Below are positions 52,323 through 64,000 of a DNA stretch of 64,000 bases, in pieces. The first letter of the stretch is position 1, and the number at the start of each line of letters is the position of its first letter. This DNA is from Nymphaea colorata (taxonomy: Eukaryota > Streptophyta > Magnoliopsida > Nymphaeales > Nymphaeaceae): the NCBI RefSeq assembly GCF_008831285.2, contig NC_045142.1, positions 17,919,354 to 17,983,353 of the forward strand, written 5' to 3'. Made by a program: the position numbers and the translations under genes. Below the pieces are notes generated by a model. It saw nothing but the letters and a program-made list of their open reading frames with translations, had not been told where the DNA came from and made no database searches.

Positions 52323-53057
52323 TCACAATGAACCGATACCTTCAACCTCCATTTTCTTGGAGCCTGAATCACCCCAAAACAGGAACCGACCATCTTCTTC
52401 CTCCTCATCAAGTTCATCGCCATACCCATACTCGACATCACCCTTGTACCCCGGTTCACTAACGTAGCCAGAGTCATGACTCTGAGAATCAACCACACTA
52501 TGCAACGAACAATTCGAAGAGAAGAAGTTTTCTCTACCACCAAGGAACTCCTTCCCCTCCTTCCCGCAAGAGCCCTTCAGCTCATGCGGAGCCCAATTGG
52601 CGTCGAACTTGAAGAACAGCTCCCCGCTGGAGTCCGTCCCGACCATGATGGGGAAATCCGGTGCAGAGACTGTAGCCACCGTCGTCCGGCTCCGATTGCC
52701 ACTACTGCGGCCAGACGCCGACCTCGACGCCCGGCGCCTCCGCTTCCATGGGCGCCGGAAACCCCTGGCCATCTTCTTCACCAGTCTGCTGGTTCGATTT
52801 TCATCCACGAGAGTGAGGTTGGGGATCTCTAGAACCTCCACATGCGTCGAAATTGAGGGAAGAACGCGACTGGGGCCATCACATAGGCACTGTTTCTTGG
52901 TGGGGAGGTCGGAAAATTCATTTGGGCAGTCGATATTCTGCTTCGTCGTGCTACTGCTTGGGCTATGAAGATCGGAAGATTGGAAAAACGGCTTCCAATT
53001 GCTGAGTTTCAGGGTGCACGATTGCAGAGAGAGGCGGGAGAAGTGCTTATGTGTCAT
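52323..53057 (-). CDS. conserved-looking plant protein of unknown function, 244 aa
   Basis: I do not recognise the family. I start it at ATG 53057 (MTHKHFSRLSLQ), because the upstream part of the frame has no ATG and lies over a separate uORF. The protein has a Ser/Thr-rich N-terminal half, then a strongly basic stretch at about residues 108-132 (KKMARGFRRPWKRRRRASR) that could act as a nuclear signal. Next is an ordered-looking segment (FPIMVGTDSSGELFFKFDAN), followed by a tyrosine/glycine and acidic tail (DSGYVSEPGYKGD, DELDEEEEDGRFLFWGD). A TATAAAA box sits about 210 bp upstream. A possible donor (GAAG|GTATCG) just before the stop means the C-terminus could be longer by splicing. Confidence 0.7.
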   Translation of the reverse strand: MTHKHFSRLSLQSCTLKLSNWKPFFQSSDLHSPSSSTTKQNIDCPNEFSDLPTKKQCLCDGPSRVLPSISTHVEVLEIPNLTLVDENRTSRLVKKMARGFRRPWKRRRRASRSASGRSSGNRSRTTVATVSAPDFPIMVGTDSSGELFFKFDANWAPHELKGSCGKEGKEFLGGRENFFSSNCSLHSVVDSQSHDSGYVSEPGYKGDVEYGYGDELDEEEEDGRFLFWGDSGSKKMEVEGIGSL

Positions 53058-53119
53058 GATGATGAAGATAATGGTAATGGTAACGTTGACGATGTTGGCA
53101 AAGATGACGATGCTGACAT
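53054..53119 (-). CDS. upstream ORF overlapping the start of the 244-aa gene
   Basis: 21 codons plus stop (starts MSASSSLPTSS, ends LPLPLSSSS). It is the first ATG after the predicted transcription start. Its TGA overlaps the main ATG as ATGA, a stop-start arrangement that would require reinitiation or leaky scanning. Confidence 0.45.
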   Translation of the reverse strand: MSASSSLPTSSTLPLPLSSSS

Positions 53120-53267
53120 GCTGAAGAAGGAGATGAGATCCAACAGAGCAAGAAAAGGAACACAAGGCAGCTGAGGCAGAAAACCAAGAAACCGGAGGGT
53201 GGGGTCTCTTGCTTTTGCCTTCGCCGAGGTGCCAAATAAGAAGGCGCTAGAAGAAGGCCAACGAGAA

Positions 53268-53274
53268 TTTTATA
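53268..53274 (-). promoter_or_regulatory. TATA box of the 244-aa gene
   Basis: TATAAAA on the minus strand; it implies a start near 53240 and a leader of about 180 nt. Confidence 0.6.
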
Positions 53275-55147
53275 AGAGGCGAGGAGGAGGGATGTGAATG
53301 AATAAATATTAAAAGGGCGGTAAATTTACTGTTGAAAATAATTTCATTTACGTCAAATGTACAATGTATTTTGCATTTAATTCAAGAAGCACCCTTTCAC
53401 CCCGTAAGTTTATAATGTCGTCAATGATTTATCGAAAATTTCTAAACACAGTCCTCAATAGTCACACCGTCACTCACTTGGAGCACACGCATTATTTTCC
53501 TTCTTGGTTCTTTCTTCTTGATTAAGATTAGAGATGACAGAAAGAATTTGGACAATCCCTTAAAAAAACCTTTGACATGCTTCATGTAAATAAAAAAATT
53601 GCAACATTTCATTAATGGGAAAACCTTGATTCCTAAAGCAGAGTAAGTTATTTATTATGGTATTTTATTTGCGACGGTCATATTTTTTTTGCCTATCATA
53701 TAGTTCTTATAGTTTTTCGCTATCATCTGCTTTATAAAAGTTTATCATAAAGAAGGAAAAAAAAACTGTTTCAAATAGACACCCTATTCCCTACAAGTAA
53801 ATTTAACACATAACAGGACAGCTTTTTCTGTTCCTCTTTTGGAGGGTTTTTAGATGCGAGCAATAATAATGAGAAGGAGAGACAGGGGCATGTGATAATG
53901 CAGATTCTTCTCTAAGTAGAACATGTGGGTCACCTTTCTGTTTTCCAACAGCTGACATTAGTTGTCTGGTGGGAAGAATTTATCTATGTAGAAAAACAAA
54001 CATTATAATGAAAAAGGAGAGAAATGGTAGCTCATAAAGATACTGCACATTTTTAATAGGCTCTAGTGCTCTACAACCATATTTCTAGAGGGAGGGAGAG
54101 AGATGTTTAACTTTTAGTAACATTGGTGCAAATCTAAGGGAATAAATTTTCCAGTATGAGCGCCTTGTCCACAAGCTTATGTTTGATATAAAATTGTTTG
54201 TTTAAATCATTGGACTTTTGCATTTTGGTTGCTTTTGAGCATGAAATGCTAGAAAGTCCTATGTACATCTTGGATTCCAAAGGTTAAATGGTCCATCCTT
54301 ATCAACTCACTTTGTGGATCACATGTAAACAACTTTCATATTTTACTTGGGGGAAACCCGTTCTGGCCGGAAAACTTGTTTACCAGTTAATACTGAAGCA
54401 GCCAAATTTACTTTTGACATCTATTAAGTTGTCCAAATATAGTGGCAATATTGTTTAAAGGATATGTATCTAATGAGTTTCTCTAGGAGCTTTCTAAACT
54501 GATACATTTCTTACAGGTCCTTTATTTTTTAGGATCTTTCTTAACTTAACTCATACAGTTCTTACAAAAGTAAAGAAATTTTCAAACAGAAGCTAATACT
54601 GTTTTAGTAGGTAAATTAGTTACCAAGAAACCCATTTCCCTTTACTAACAACATCCACTTTCGTGAATCTCATCACTTGTACGAATGAAATATTTTTCAA
54701 CACATTTGCTTCCTTTCTTTCACTTCGCATATCGCTTCCCACCATAAGGCTTGAAATTTATCCGGTGGGATGCACCAATGTATCTGAGTCTAAGTATTTT
54801 AACTTGAAAATCTTTTAATCTATCTAATTAGACAAGTGAGTGAACCCTCGGGGCTGGTGGGCTAAGTCGTCAGTTCGATTCGATTCTCGTGAGTGCTATT
54901 TCTTTGAATCAGCTCTGACTAGGAAGGGAGGCATGACTTGTAAGGCATGTTTGTTATAAGAACAAGCTTATGAACTATATGCAAATACAGTTGCATGAGG
55001 AGTGAAGTATTTGAAGCTCAGCTTGTTTGCTACAGCCAATCGTGCTTGTTTGTGTCATGGTGCAACTTGAACAAGTGTATGGGTCAAGTTTGAGTTGCAT
55101 GAACTTAGTTGTTAAAGCTCCAACAAACTCATGTAAACACACACACA

Positions 55148-55150
<3 letters not shown>

Positions 55151-55216
<66 letters not shown>
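55151..55216. repeat. (AT)33 microsatellite
   Basis: Uninterrupted AT run of 66 bp after a CA-rich lead-in. Confidence 0.95.
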
Positions 55217-55219
<3 letters not shown>

Positions 55220-55625
55220 GCCTAATATGTTATAAAAACTATTTTGATATAAAACATGTTTTGAATCAAGTTGTTTTTATGAAAAACGTTGATCTTTCTA
55301 TTATCAAAATGTTGATACTTTGAGAATCATTCATTTTTGCTTATTATAAAAACACTATTAAATCCCCAAAAATGTAAAAAAAAAATCTTAAAATATCATA
55401 ATTAAAGGGTCTGGTATTTGTCTCTGACCTATTGGTTGGGTTTTTACCAATCAATAAAAGAGAATTTTTTTATCAGTGTCAAATGGCTGAAAATTTTAAA
55501 ATCAGTATGTCACTGAAAGTACCATAAAGTGTTGTTAAAATCACCATAAACCATTGTTGTACCATAAAACCACCGCTTAAAAAAAAAAACAAGGAGAAAA
55601 AGGTGATAGATACTTTCATCACCTG

Positions 55626-55936
55626 AGGCATGTTTGGATGCATGCTCAAAATTGGGTTTTGAGCAAAAACACTGTTTTGCTTCCAAAACTCATTTTTTGA
55701 TCTGCATGGAAACAATGTTTTTAGAAAAAATGGTTTCATGAAAAAATGTTGTTTTGATCATAAGAGAATGAAAAACTGCACCTACCCACCCTATGTCATT
55801 CACCCGAAACCTTTTTTTTTTTTTTGCTCACCCAAACACAAAAATGATGTTTTTCAAATCTTAATTAAAAAAAACATTTTTGCAAAACCTGGTTTTTGGA
55901 AAATTCATTTTTCAAATGAGTCATCCAAAAGCTACC
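55626..55936. mobile_element. possible inverted-repeat element, ~310 bp
   Basis: The left end GGCATGTTTGGATG and the right end (inverted) GGTAGCTTTTGGATG resemble each other. The interior is rich in AAAACA/TGTTTT and could fold on itself. Confidence 0.35.
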
Positions 55937-55967
55937 CTAGTACTGGTTCCCACATTTTTCTTCATAT

Positions 55968-55999
<32 letters not shown>

Positions 56000-57127
56000 T
56001 AAGTTGACTATCAAATGTTGCTAAATGACTAAAAATTTATCACTAAAAACATCATCAAACAGGAAGATTAAAAGATGGTTTATAATATAGCGACCGTTTA
56101 TGATGTTTTTAACGATGGTTTATGGTGTTCAACACCGAGTTTTAAATGTTTATTCATTTAGTAACATCGGCCAGCCAGCTGATTTTAATATATACATACA
56201 TATAATAATATCATGGCCATCTTTTTAACTATTCAAGCAAGGTCGTAGCTGGACAAAAAACAACTTTCAAGATTTTTTTTTTTGTCCCAAGGAAATTGCA
56301 TCCCTGTCGCTTAATACCTTCAACTTCAAGTTGAAGGTCAAGGGTTTCATACTCAAGATGCCCTCCATAAGTAGGGATATAAATTAATTAAATATTCCTA
56401 AACCAATTAAACTGGTCCAATAAAGAATATTTGAAGCCGGTTGCCAACCAGAATCTAATTCAGTATACATTTTCATAACTGAATACGAATCTGATTCTAG
56501 TATTCAACTGATATCCGATAAATCTATACAAATTCTATATAAATGAACCTGGGTTTGCATTCAGTTATGGGTCCAACTCAGTAACTTCAGTAAAGAGTGG
56601 AACGGAAACCATTTACATTTCAACATTTTCTTGTTTTTGTCTTGACAAAGAATGCTCCATTGAAGGATCCAATAAAGGGCATATGTGTCATTTATCTTTT
56701 TATAGCGAAGGAAGTAATAAATGGATGGCAGAATTATTTCTTTACTATTTTCAGCAAGGCACTAGGATACTTTTTTGCAGTTTTTTTTTCCTTTTTTGGA
56801 GGGGTACGAGTAAAACATTTTTGTAGTGAAATAGAGACTGCTAAATGTTTCGTGTACACATCTTTTTCCCTTTCGCCGAAGGTGAAGATTTTATTTTGAT
56901 TAGAAGATTTAACTGATTGATTCACAAATTTTATTTACTAGTATTAAAATCATTGGAAGCTCATTTTTACTTCAAGAAAAAAGCCAAATAAAGGTTATAT
57001 ATTCAAAGACTCGTTTTAAGTAAACCTTGACAAAAGACAATAGTAATGATATTTTTCAAATTGGAAACATTATGTAAATATTCACAAGCATAAATTTATA
57101 AAAACAAAAACTTATATACATGTATAT

Positions 57128-57143
57128 GTATATATATATATGT

Positions 57144-57203
<60 letters not shown>
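57128..57203. repeat. compound (TA)n(GA)n microsatellite in the DRB 3'UTR
   Basis: TA units to about 57179 then GA units to 57203, only 13 bp beyond the DRB stop codon. On the mRNA this is a CU-then-UA run at the start of the 3'UTR. Confidence 0.9.
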
Positions 57204-57216
57204 TATAATTCCAAAA

Positions 57217-60200
57217 TCAGCAAGATCCCTTGACAAAGGATAAGGAACCATTTTTGCATCTTTTCACTACTATGACACAAACTACAAGATACGGCTTCAC
57301 TCCTTGCTGGTCAGCGGTGACCAAGACGACCACCGCACCTGAACAGGCGACGGCACCAGCATGACCTACACAAGATACCGCCGAATTGCACAGGAATGAA
57401 GATAAAATGCTCTGAATCAACATTAAAAAGAGACCTGATACAAAAAAGGTTTCACATTGATCATATCTGAAGCTTACCAAGCTCAGAATGTACAGCTGAA
57501 ATACTATCCTGCTCAGCAGCTTTCTTGTCACCCGGAGGTAAGAGCTGCTCATCATTTAACTTTGTGGGCTCCTTGACAGGTGATGCCACGGAAACTGGTC
57601 TAACAGATCCAATCTGGACGGGTGGGGCTGCAAAATTAACAGAAGAAACCTGGTTGCCTACACCTTCTGTCCTTGGCTTGGCAGAACACACTGGTATGAT
57701 GGGTCTTATAGTCACAGGTGGAGCCACTGCATGAGGCCGTCTAAAGCCTCTTAACCCTGCTGAGGAACCCAACTGCTCTGGTTGGCAATGTCGAACACTG
57801 GATAGGATTGGTTCATATGAATTTGGACTATGTGCTGGAAAATGCCGTGGGCTCGGATTTCTTGGTCTAAATCCAGCAGAGCCCCTGCATAGCCTCTCTG
57901 TATCTTGTGGTACTGAAGAATCTGCTTGACTTCCATGTGCCAAATCAAACCGTTCCTTCTGAATATGCTCTTTTTGAATTTCCTGCTTTTTGGAAAGGGT
58001 GTGCAAGGTACTAGAGAAGCAGTTATTATGGATGGTAGGCAGGCCTGAGCCTAACGTTGACTTCAAACTGGCATCTCCAGACCCCATTTCGGAACCACTG
58101 TCCTTACGTGCATCATCTTCCGTTTCCAGAGCTTTTGGCTCTATGCGGGAATCATTTGGAACATGTGAACCTTGTGCAGTGAAAGGATGGAAACTTTGGG
58201 ACCTTGAACTCAAATCAGTGTTCTGCCCACTGGAGCCAGTTTCCTTCTCTGAAGAGCCGCGTGGAAGCCATTGCTGATCCTCCATCTGGCTCTCATCAGG
58301 TAGTTCCTGTATTGTAACTTGGGACCTGTTTCTAGTATGAACAGGAATGGGTGAAGTAGCAGAATAAAATGGGGAAGGAGGAGCACAAGGACCTGCTTCT
58401 TGCTCAATTGAAGGGAAAAATTGGGCATCATTTGATGGGAAAACAGACCGTACAAATGGTAAGACTCCTGGGTTTGGGACAGGAGGTGGAAGAGCAAGAT
58501 ATCTAGTTTGTTGCTGCTGCTGCCACAATTGAAACCTAGCAACTTCAGGAGCAAAGCCGGCATATGTCCATCTTTGGTAATGCAGGGGATATAAGGATAC
58601 GGGAACAGATGGGTTCTTGTCCCTTGGACTGGACATGGGCTTCCTTCTTCCACGCTGCGAGTCATGTTGTGAAGGCTGTCGGTTTCCATCTGGAGGCCGC
58701 AAACTAGCTAACACTCTAGCTATAGTTACCTGTTCTTGTTCTTCACTGGATTCAGATCCCAATGATGGAGATGAAGATGACGGTGAGGAAGAAGAATTTG
58801 CATGTGGCACTACAGCAAATGGAGATAAAACATGTTAAAACATAGATGAATATATTCACCATAGAAATAAGAAACAGCTTCAACTGAATAAATAGGAGCA
58901 TCTTCAGTAGCTCACACGCGCAGCAACTAATACCTCTTGATGAAAAGCTTGTGAAATTGCACAAAGAACTTGACAACAGACGGCTGCCAAAAGGCCTTTG
59001 AAAAATGAAAACGCAAAAAAAAAAAAAAAAAAAAAAAAAAACTTTTTGTCAAGGAAGTGCTCCTAATATAATTGGTTTCATGTTTAGAGAAGCGAATCCG
59101 ACTAGCTCTAACTTCTATGTTACCTCCAGAATTGATCACTTAATAAGCTTAAATAAGTCAGTTACCCAGCATAAGGTAGGTCAGAATTTCAAAGGTTTTG
59201 TTGGGAAAATTTTGAGTTGAAAGTAGCAATTTTTAGTATTTGATAAATAAGATTTGCTTACATTGTTTTAGTGCGGACCAAGCAGCCATTGCAGCATTTT
59301 TTTGAGCTTGTTTCTTAGTCCTAGCAAGGTCACCTGTAAAGCTCATTCCTGCAAGCTCCACTGTACAGGAAAAGACTGGCATGTGTCCTGGTCCAGACCG
59401 CACAGTGGTATAAACTGGCAAATTTAGACCAGCTCTGTGTGCTGTTTCTTGGAGCAAATTCTTGTATACTCCAGTCTCATCCTACAAAAATTGAACAGTT
59501 TAATGATAAAACAAAACCCACACAAGCCCACTAATAACTGGCCTGCCAACCACATAACCCATATATGTGGTAACCAGATATATGCCAACAGTTAATATTA
59601 TATTAACTGTATCTAAACTATGCATACAACAACAGTTACAATTATGTAACAACTAACTAAACTCAGGAAATGGGAAGCTACCTTTTCATTATGTTCACAT
59701 GATGACAAATTCTCTCAATTCAACAACAAATTAATATTCACAATAAGCAAACTACATAGCCATCAGTCAGCTAACTCAGGACTGCTACAAATTTGTCAGA
59801 AATGGTCTCAATACAATGTTACTGGCCAACAGAGGAAGACAATCTATTTTTGTAGAACACTTGTTAACCTAAAATACCGATCACTTTTAAACACCAACTT
59901 TTCAAGTACCAGCCCCACCGTAAGTTCACTTATTTAAGCACTCTGATGCAGAAGGCCGGTTAACCACAGTACCATATAAGGTGTTTGCACAATGTTCCAT
60001 AAGACATGAAATTACCAACCCCCTAGTTGAAGTACATGGAGTAACCAGTTACAATTGTGACTATTAAACTAAATTTCATAAGACTAGATTTATCAGCACA
60101 AGTACAAGTGCAAACAAGCCCCTGCCTACTGTTCACTTTTGCATGTTAGATACACACATACCATGACCATCAATATCAGTCTTAGCAATTTCTCAGTGAA

Positions 60201-61358
60201 ACACTTTCTCAGAAAAATCTAGGATATCCCAATCCTAGAAGCTTGGTTCAAAATACAATATAAGTTAGGAAGGTGGAGATTGACCAGCATGATTCTTTTG
60301 TATAGATAGAAGAAAGCACAATTTGCAGTGTACGGGCAAAACGTCTTGATATCACTTAATGACAGTTAGGCAGGCAGACATACACACACGTGCGACATGC
60401 ACACATACACATGTATGTATTTATGTGTATGTAGTAAGTATGCAAAAGAAATACTTGTTGATTTTTAAACATGAAGAACAGCACCATATCAGACATATAC
60501 TGGTGAACCAAAATCTCATGATATTCCATTTTCTATAATCTAAATTGAAAATGTGAAAAATGAAGATAAAAGTTGCACAACAAAGAAATAAATAAAACTC
60601 TTGAGAATAAACTGTTATTATCTAGCAATAACATTGTGATTTTTCAAAATGTTACTAGATCAAGGGCTCAAATCATGTATTCAGCAGTGTTATGTACTGG
60701 TTGTGTGGGACATGGACACTGCATTTTGAATCTATGGAGACTCATATATAAAACAATGTCGGGAACTTATACAGAAAAAATAGTTGTATCTCGATATCTT
60801 AGATGTCGTCATCATCCAGACAAATAACAAAAGTGCTTGCATTCTATACATCCTGAAATATTTTGTCAGATTTTTCCAGTAACTACACACAGTCCATTAC
60901 AAAATACCTGAAAATCAACTAAAGTACTTAAAAATAAGAAAACTATTAAAGATTTTAAAAATATTGTAGAAGTGACTGACAGGTGCCACTCTTGAATCAG
61001 CCACTGAGTCGAATTTGTTTACCATGGATTCAAATCAATTCAGGCCAGCTGATAACACTGATTTTGAACTATCTAAGTTACATAGCATACGGACTGGATC
61101 AAGAACCCATACCAAGACTCTAGCAGCTAGTGATCTAGAAGGTCCCCTCTTTGAAAGAGTGCTGAGAGCCACCTCAGCAGCAGCATGTTCAGCTTGTCTC
61201 AGGGTACTGCAAAATGTAGGACTTTCAAAAATCTCGCCATTGAAGTTAACTGTAGCTTTGAACCGAGGTGCATGATCTGGCCCCTCCCGGATACAAGAAT
61301 ACGATGGGAGATTAAAACAGCTTCTCTGTGCTAGCTCCTGCAGCTGGTTTTTATACAT
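57217..61358 (-). CDS. double-stranded RNA-binding protein, DRB2/3/5 group
   Basis: Binds dsRNA and works beside Dicer-like enzymes in plant small-RNA pathways; DRB2, DRB3 and DRB5 cannot be told apart here. Coding exons are 61113-61358 (ATG 61358), 59262-59481, 57478-58809 and 57217-57365, all in phase, giving 648 aa. Residues 1-~78 are dsRBD1 (MYKNQLQELAQRSCFNLPSY, ending QAEHAAAEVAL). Residues ~83-155 are dsRBD2 (YKNLLQETAHRAG, TKKQAQKNAAMAAW). Both keep the C-terminal KKxA/QAE-type RNA-contact helix. A long Ser/Pro/Gln-rich, apparently disordered tail follows, with a PVTIRPIIPVCSAKP block. The last exon adds a hydrophobic/Cys tail (ACSGAVVVLVTAD) that is unusual; without that splice the protein ends at 57461. 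The ATG follows a leader intron (acceptor CTCCAG|GC). Confidence 0.9.
59015..59041. repeat. 27-nt poly-A run in DRB intron 2
   Basis: Uninterrupted A run; on the mRNA strand it is a T tract within the intron. Confidence 0.9.
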
Positions 61359-61360
61359 GC

Positions 61361-63300
61361 CTGGAGAAAGCAATCCCATTGAGAAAAAGATGAAGCACAA
61401 CATGCACAACAGGGAATAAACAAGGATTAGAAAAAAAGAAAGTAAGAATAACAGAACATGGTTAGAAAACAAAAACTTCAAAATTCTTAAAGTGCCAATG
61501 CTGCTTGCATATCCCAAAGTAGGCAAATTTTGATAGATAATTTCCTTCTTCTAAAACTAAGAAAAGATAAATAGCCAGTACTCTGCAGGCAGCACAATAT
61601 AAATGGAAAAAAAAAAAAACCAACCAGATTGTATGCAGTTATTCTTTTCATGCGTTTAAGGGTTCCTCAATAGAAGATTATAACTCACCTCTGCTTTTAG
61701 CACAGGATTTTGTGTGTGTCTAATCACTAATGTGGTTAGCACTGATGTGGGTGGTAGATGACACCCTTCTTGCAAATCAACCTCTCTTGTTCTTCCTCCT
61801 ACGAAAATCACAATCTGCCTTTGTCAATAAAACCAAGGACCAGATACAACTGCTTCAACCTCCTCACCACTCGATGCAAGTGTCACCACCTAAATGAGAA
61901 AATATGAACATCAATAAAAAAAATGTCCTAATCTAGATTCCAGCCGTACTTGCTTTCTAAATAAATGAAGTAGAAAAGAAAATCAGCTGAAAGTACGACC
62001 ACATGTCCATGCACAGAATGATACTCATAGTGCAAAGCATCATGTTCTCAGAAAATTAAAGCCAACACACTAACCTGAATAACAAAAATTTGGTGGTACT
62101 GAGTCGAAAAAATGATAGAAACTGATTAAAATGCTACAATTCTCCAAACAATACAATTAGGAACCCAGTGCAGCAGAAATTTCCTGCAGTACAAGCTGAC
62201 CTAGCATAGAAAGAGATAGATCACCACATTCACCACAGCCTGACGAAATTCATATATTTGAACTATAGGACCGATCCAACTTGCTGTAACATGACAAAAT
62301 GATATGAAACACCCTTACATCCAAGCAGTAGTGATCAAACAAGCATAGGGAGTCCCGAAACCTATACTGAGAGAACTACATATGAACAAAAAAGATATCT
62401 CGCGAAGAGAAAATCACATAAATTGCAAAGGAAACAGCAATCGCGGTAAGCAGTCCCAAGCTGTAGCAACTTAACGCCAAAAGGCCCACCACTTCATAAG
62501 CCAAATGGAAGTCATTGTGATGGAGTACTTGCCAATTCTCCAGCCAACAAACTCTAAGAAATGCATGACGAACCAGTCCGACCATGAAAGCGAAACTCGC
62601 TACCAGCAAGCTAAACCGACACGATTTGAATTCCACATTCCGATATACAATCCCAAACCACCAAAATAGCCATGTCATTGAACAACCTGGAGAAAATTAA
62701 GATAGAATGACCAATGGAGGACGCCAAAAGCGGGACAGAATGTTTCATAACTATAGTTCGATCATTCTATGTCCAATTTCCTCGAAAACAGGACATCAAT
62801 TTCCACAAAGAAATAAAGCATGTACTTCGATTTCAAACCCTAAGAACAAGGCGCGCCAGAAATTAACTCCAATGCGCCAATTGATTGGGGCGAAACCACC
62901 AGCCAGGAAGACCTAAAATGAAGGAAAGAGTTTACAAGGCCGCATAAACGATTGATGCATCCAAACAAGAGAAGATCGGACGCAAAAACCATCCCCAGAA
63001 GAACCCGGCGACAGAAAGACCCTGCTTGAAAAACCCTAACCACGGTGTTCTCGCAGCACAAACAATGAGAAAAGAAGGAGCTAGAGGGCGAAGGCGACAA
63101 GAAAAAGCATAGTTTCATATGGGATCTGAAGACCCACCGATGCTGCCGCAATTTCCACCGGAAACCAGAGAAACTCCGACCGCGGACGCTGGAATCGGCC
63201 GAATCTCACCGCGGAGCACACGTCACTCCGCGTCCAAGCAGACAATGGGTAGAGAGTCGAAGCAGCAGAAATCTTTGTTTCACTTGGTTTTACCAGTGTC
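61361..63300 (-). other. probable 5' leader and leader intron(s) of the DRB gene
   Basis: The DRB ATG sits two bases after a 3' splice site, so a leader exon must lie upstream. The GC-richer block 62880-63290, with TTAGGGTTTTTC (telo-box core) on the minus strand, is the best candidate. I cannot fix its donor. Confidence 0.4.
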
Positions 63301-64000
63301 AGCATAATTACGTTTATACCCTCATATCTCTTACCATATTGCATTTCACCAGCTGCTCCTGCCCCTTGCTTCCGTAACGCCACGAATCCAGGACGCTGTA
63401 CGAGTGCGGGCTCTCAAGCATGTGTGTGTGTGGGTGCCCGTGTGTATGTGTATGATTTGGATGTAAAAAGGAGCTGCTTCAAGATCCTATAAGGATAATT
63501 TGGATCTCATCTCTATCAATCAAAATTTCTAATAAGCTAAAAGCTTATGACTCGTTTTAATAAGGGGCCGAGCCAAATTTTCATTTTATGGGACATTAAA
63601 TGTATGGTTAATAGATTTTTAATTGATTATAATAAGGCAGTGAATATATATTTACATAACTCATTTGATATATATATATATATAATGAATTGGATCTAAT
63701 CCATGTCATTTTAATTGAATTGCTCTAAAGTGACTTCAAACTTCTGCCAGTCGTGTAATAATAGAAAATTTCTCCCTTATCATCACTTTCCTTTAAGTAA
63801 CATAAAGTAGATAACCTAACAGGCAGGCTGCAAATGATGAAAATATGTTTATCATAAAGAGATTTGTTGTTTGTGACCCTGCTTCACTTTAATTGATATT
63901 TGAACAAAAAGATCACAGTAAACTTTTGGTATGAGTGGGGATAACATTTCTTTAAGCTAAATTTTTAATATATCACATTTTCAGGTGTATTTTGTAGACC
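63301..64000. other. spacer, no gene
   Basis: GT-rich run at 63420-63453 and (TA)n at 63670-63685; nothing coding seen. Confidence 0.5.

Larger units (their letters stand above)
53290..57127. other. AT-rich spacer, no gene
   Basis: Only repeats are seen: a tRNA-like SINE-type piece at about 54835-54905 (CAGTTCGATTCGATTCTCG, B-box-like), (AT)n, and an inverted-repeat element at 55626-55936. Confidence 0.5.

Noticed and set aside
62376-62678. 100-codon hydrophobic minus-strand frame
   Set aside because: Falls in the probable leader-intron region of the DRB gene; hydrophobicity is expected from T-rich intron sequence.

Overview
This is nuclear DNA of a flowering plant. The genes are spliced with GT-AG introns, and one intron is GC-AG. 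The spacers are AT-rich, there are LTR retrotransposons and hAT-like elements, and several genes belong to plant-only families. The species cannot be named from the sequence. I rebuilt the gene models by hand from reading frame, splice-site phase and family knowledge; no search was run.

Layout: (1) 1-~990, minus strand: the 5' part of a caffeoylshikimate esterase / monoacylglycerol lipase-like gene that runs off the left edge. (2) 7650-22350, minus: an OEP16-4-like outer envelope pore gene, 130 codons in six exons over 14.7 kb. Its last intron (10.5 kb) holds a complete but dead Ty3/gypsy chromovirus (8008-13471) and a 5'-truncated Ty1/copia element (14247-17406). (3) 26.2-29.5 kb, plus: ribosomal protein eL22, with a telo-box promoter, a leader intron, and three related snoRNA-like units in its second intron. 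(4) 31688-32293, minus: a secreted pectin methylesterase/invertase inhibitor. (5) 35960-47200, minus: MZM1, a 105-aa mitochondrial LYR protein split by one 10.9-kb intron that holds a second copy of the same chromovirus (37149-44066). That copy is itself hit by two hAT-like elements. (6) 52323-53057, minus: a 244-aa protein of unknown function with an overlapping upstream ORF. (7) 57217-61358, minus: a double-stranded-RNA-binding protein of the DRB2/3/5 group, whose leader probably extends towards 63.3 kb.

The genes do not form an operon or pathway; each is an ordinary separate plant locus. The shared theme is intron growth by transposons. The same chromovirus family sits in the sense direction in the longest intron of two neighbouring genes, and both genes encode small organelle proteins. 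The two copies are about 13% different in the reverse-transcriptase region. They are only a few percent different over about 0.8 kb spanning the zinc knuckle and protease, and in that stretch they share a stop codon and a changed protease active site.

I found no wholly new gene system. The items most worth checking are the snoRNA-like units in the eL22 intron, the mosaic divergence of the two chromoviruses, the 23-bp duplication around a 5'-truncated copia element, and a 1.1-kb hAT-like element carrying what looks like captured gene-leader DNA.
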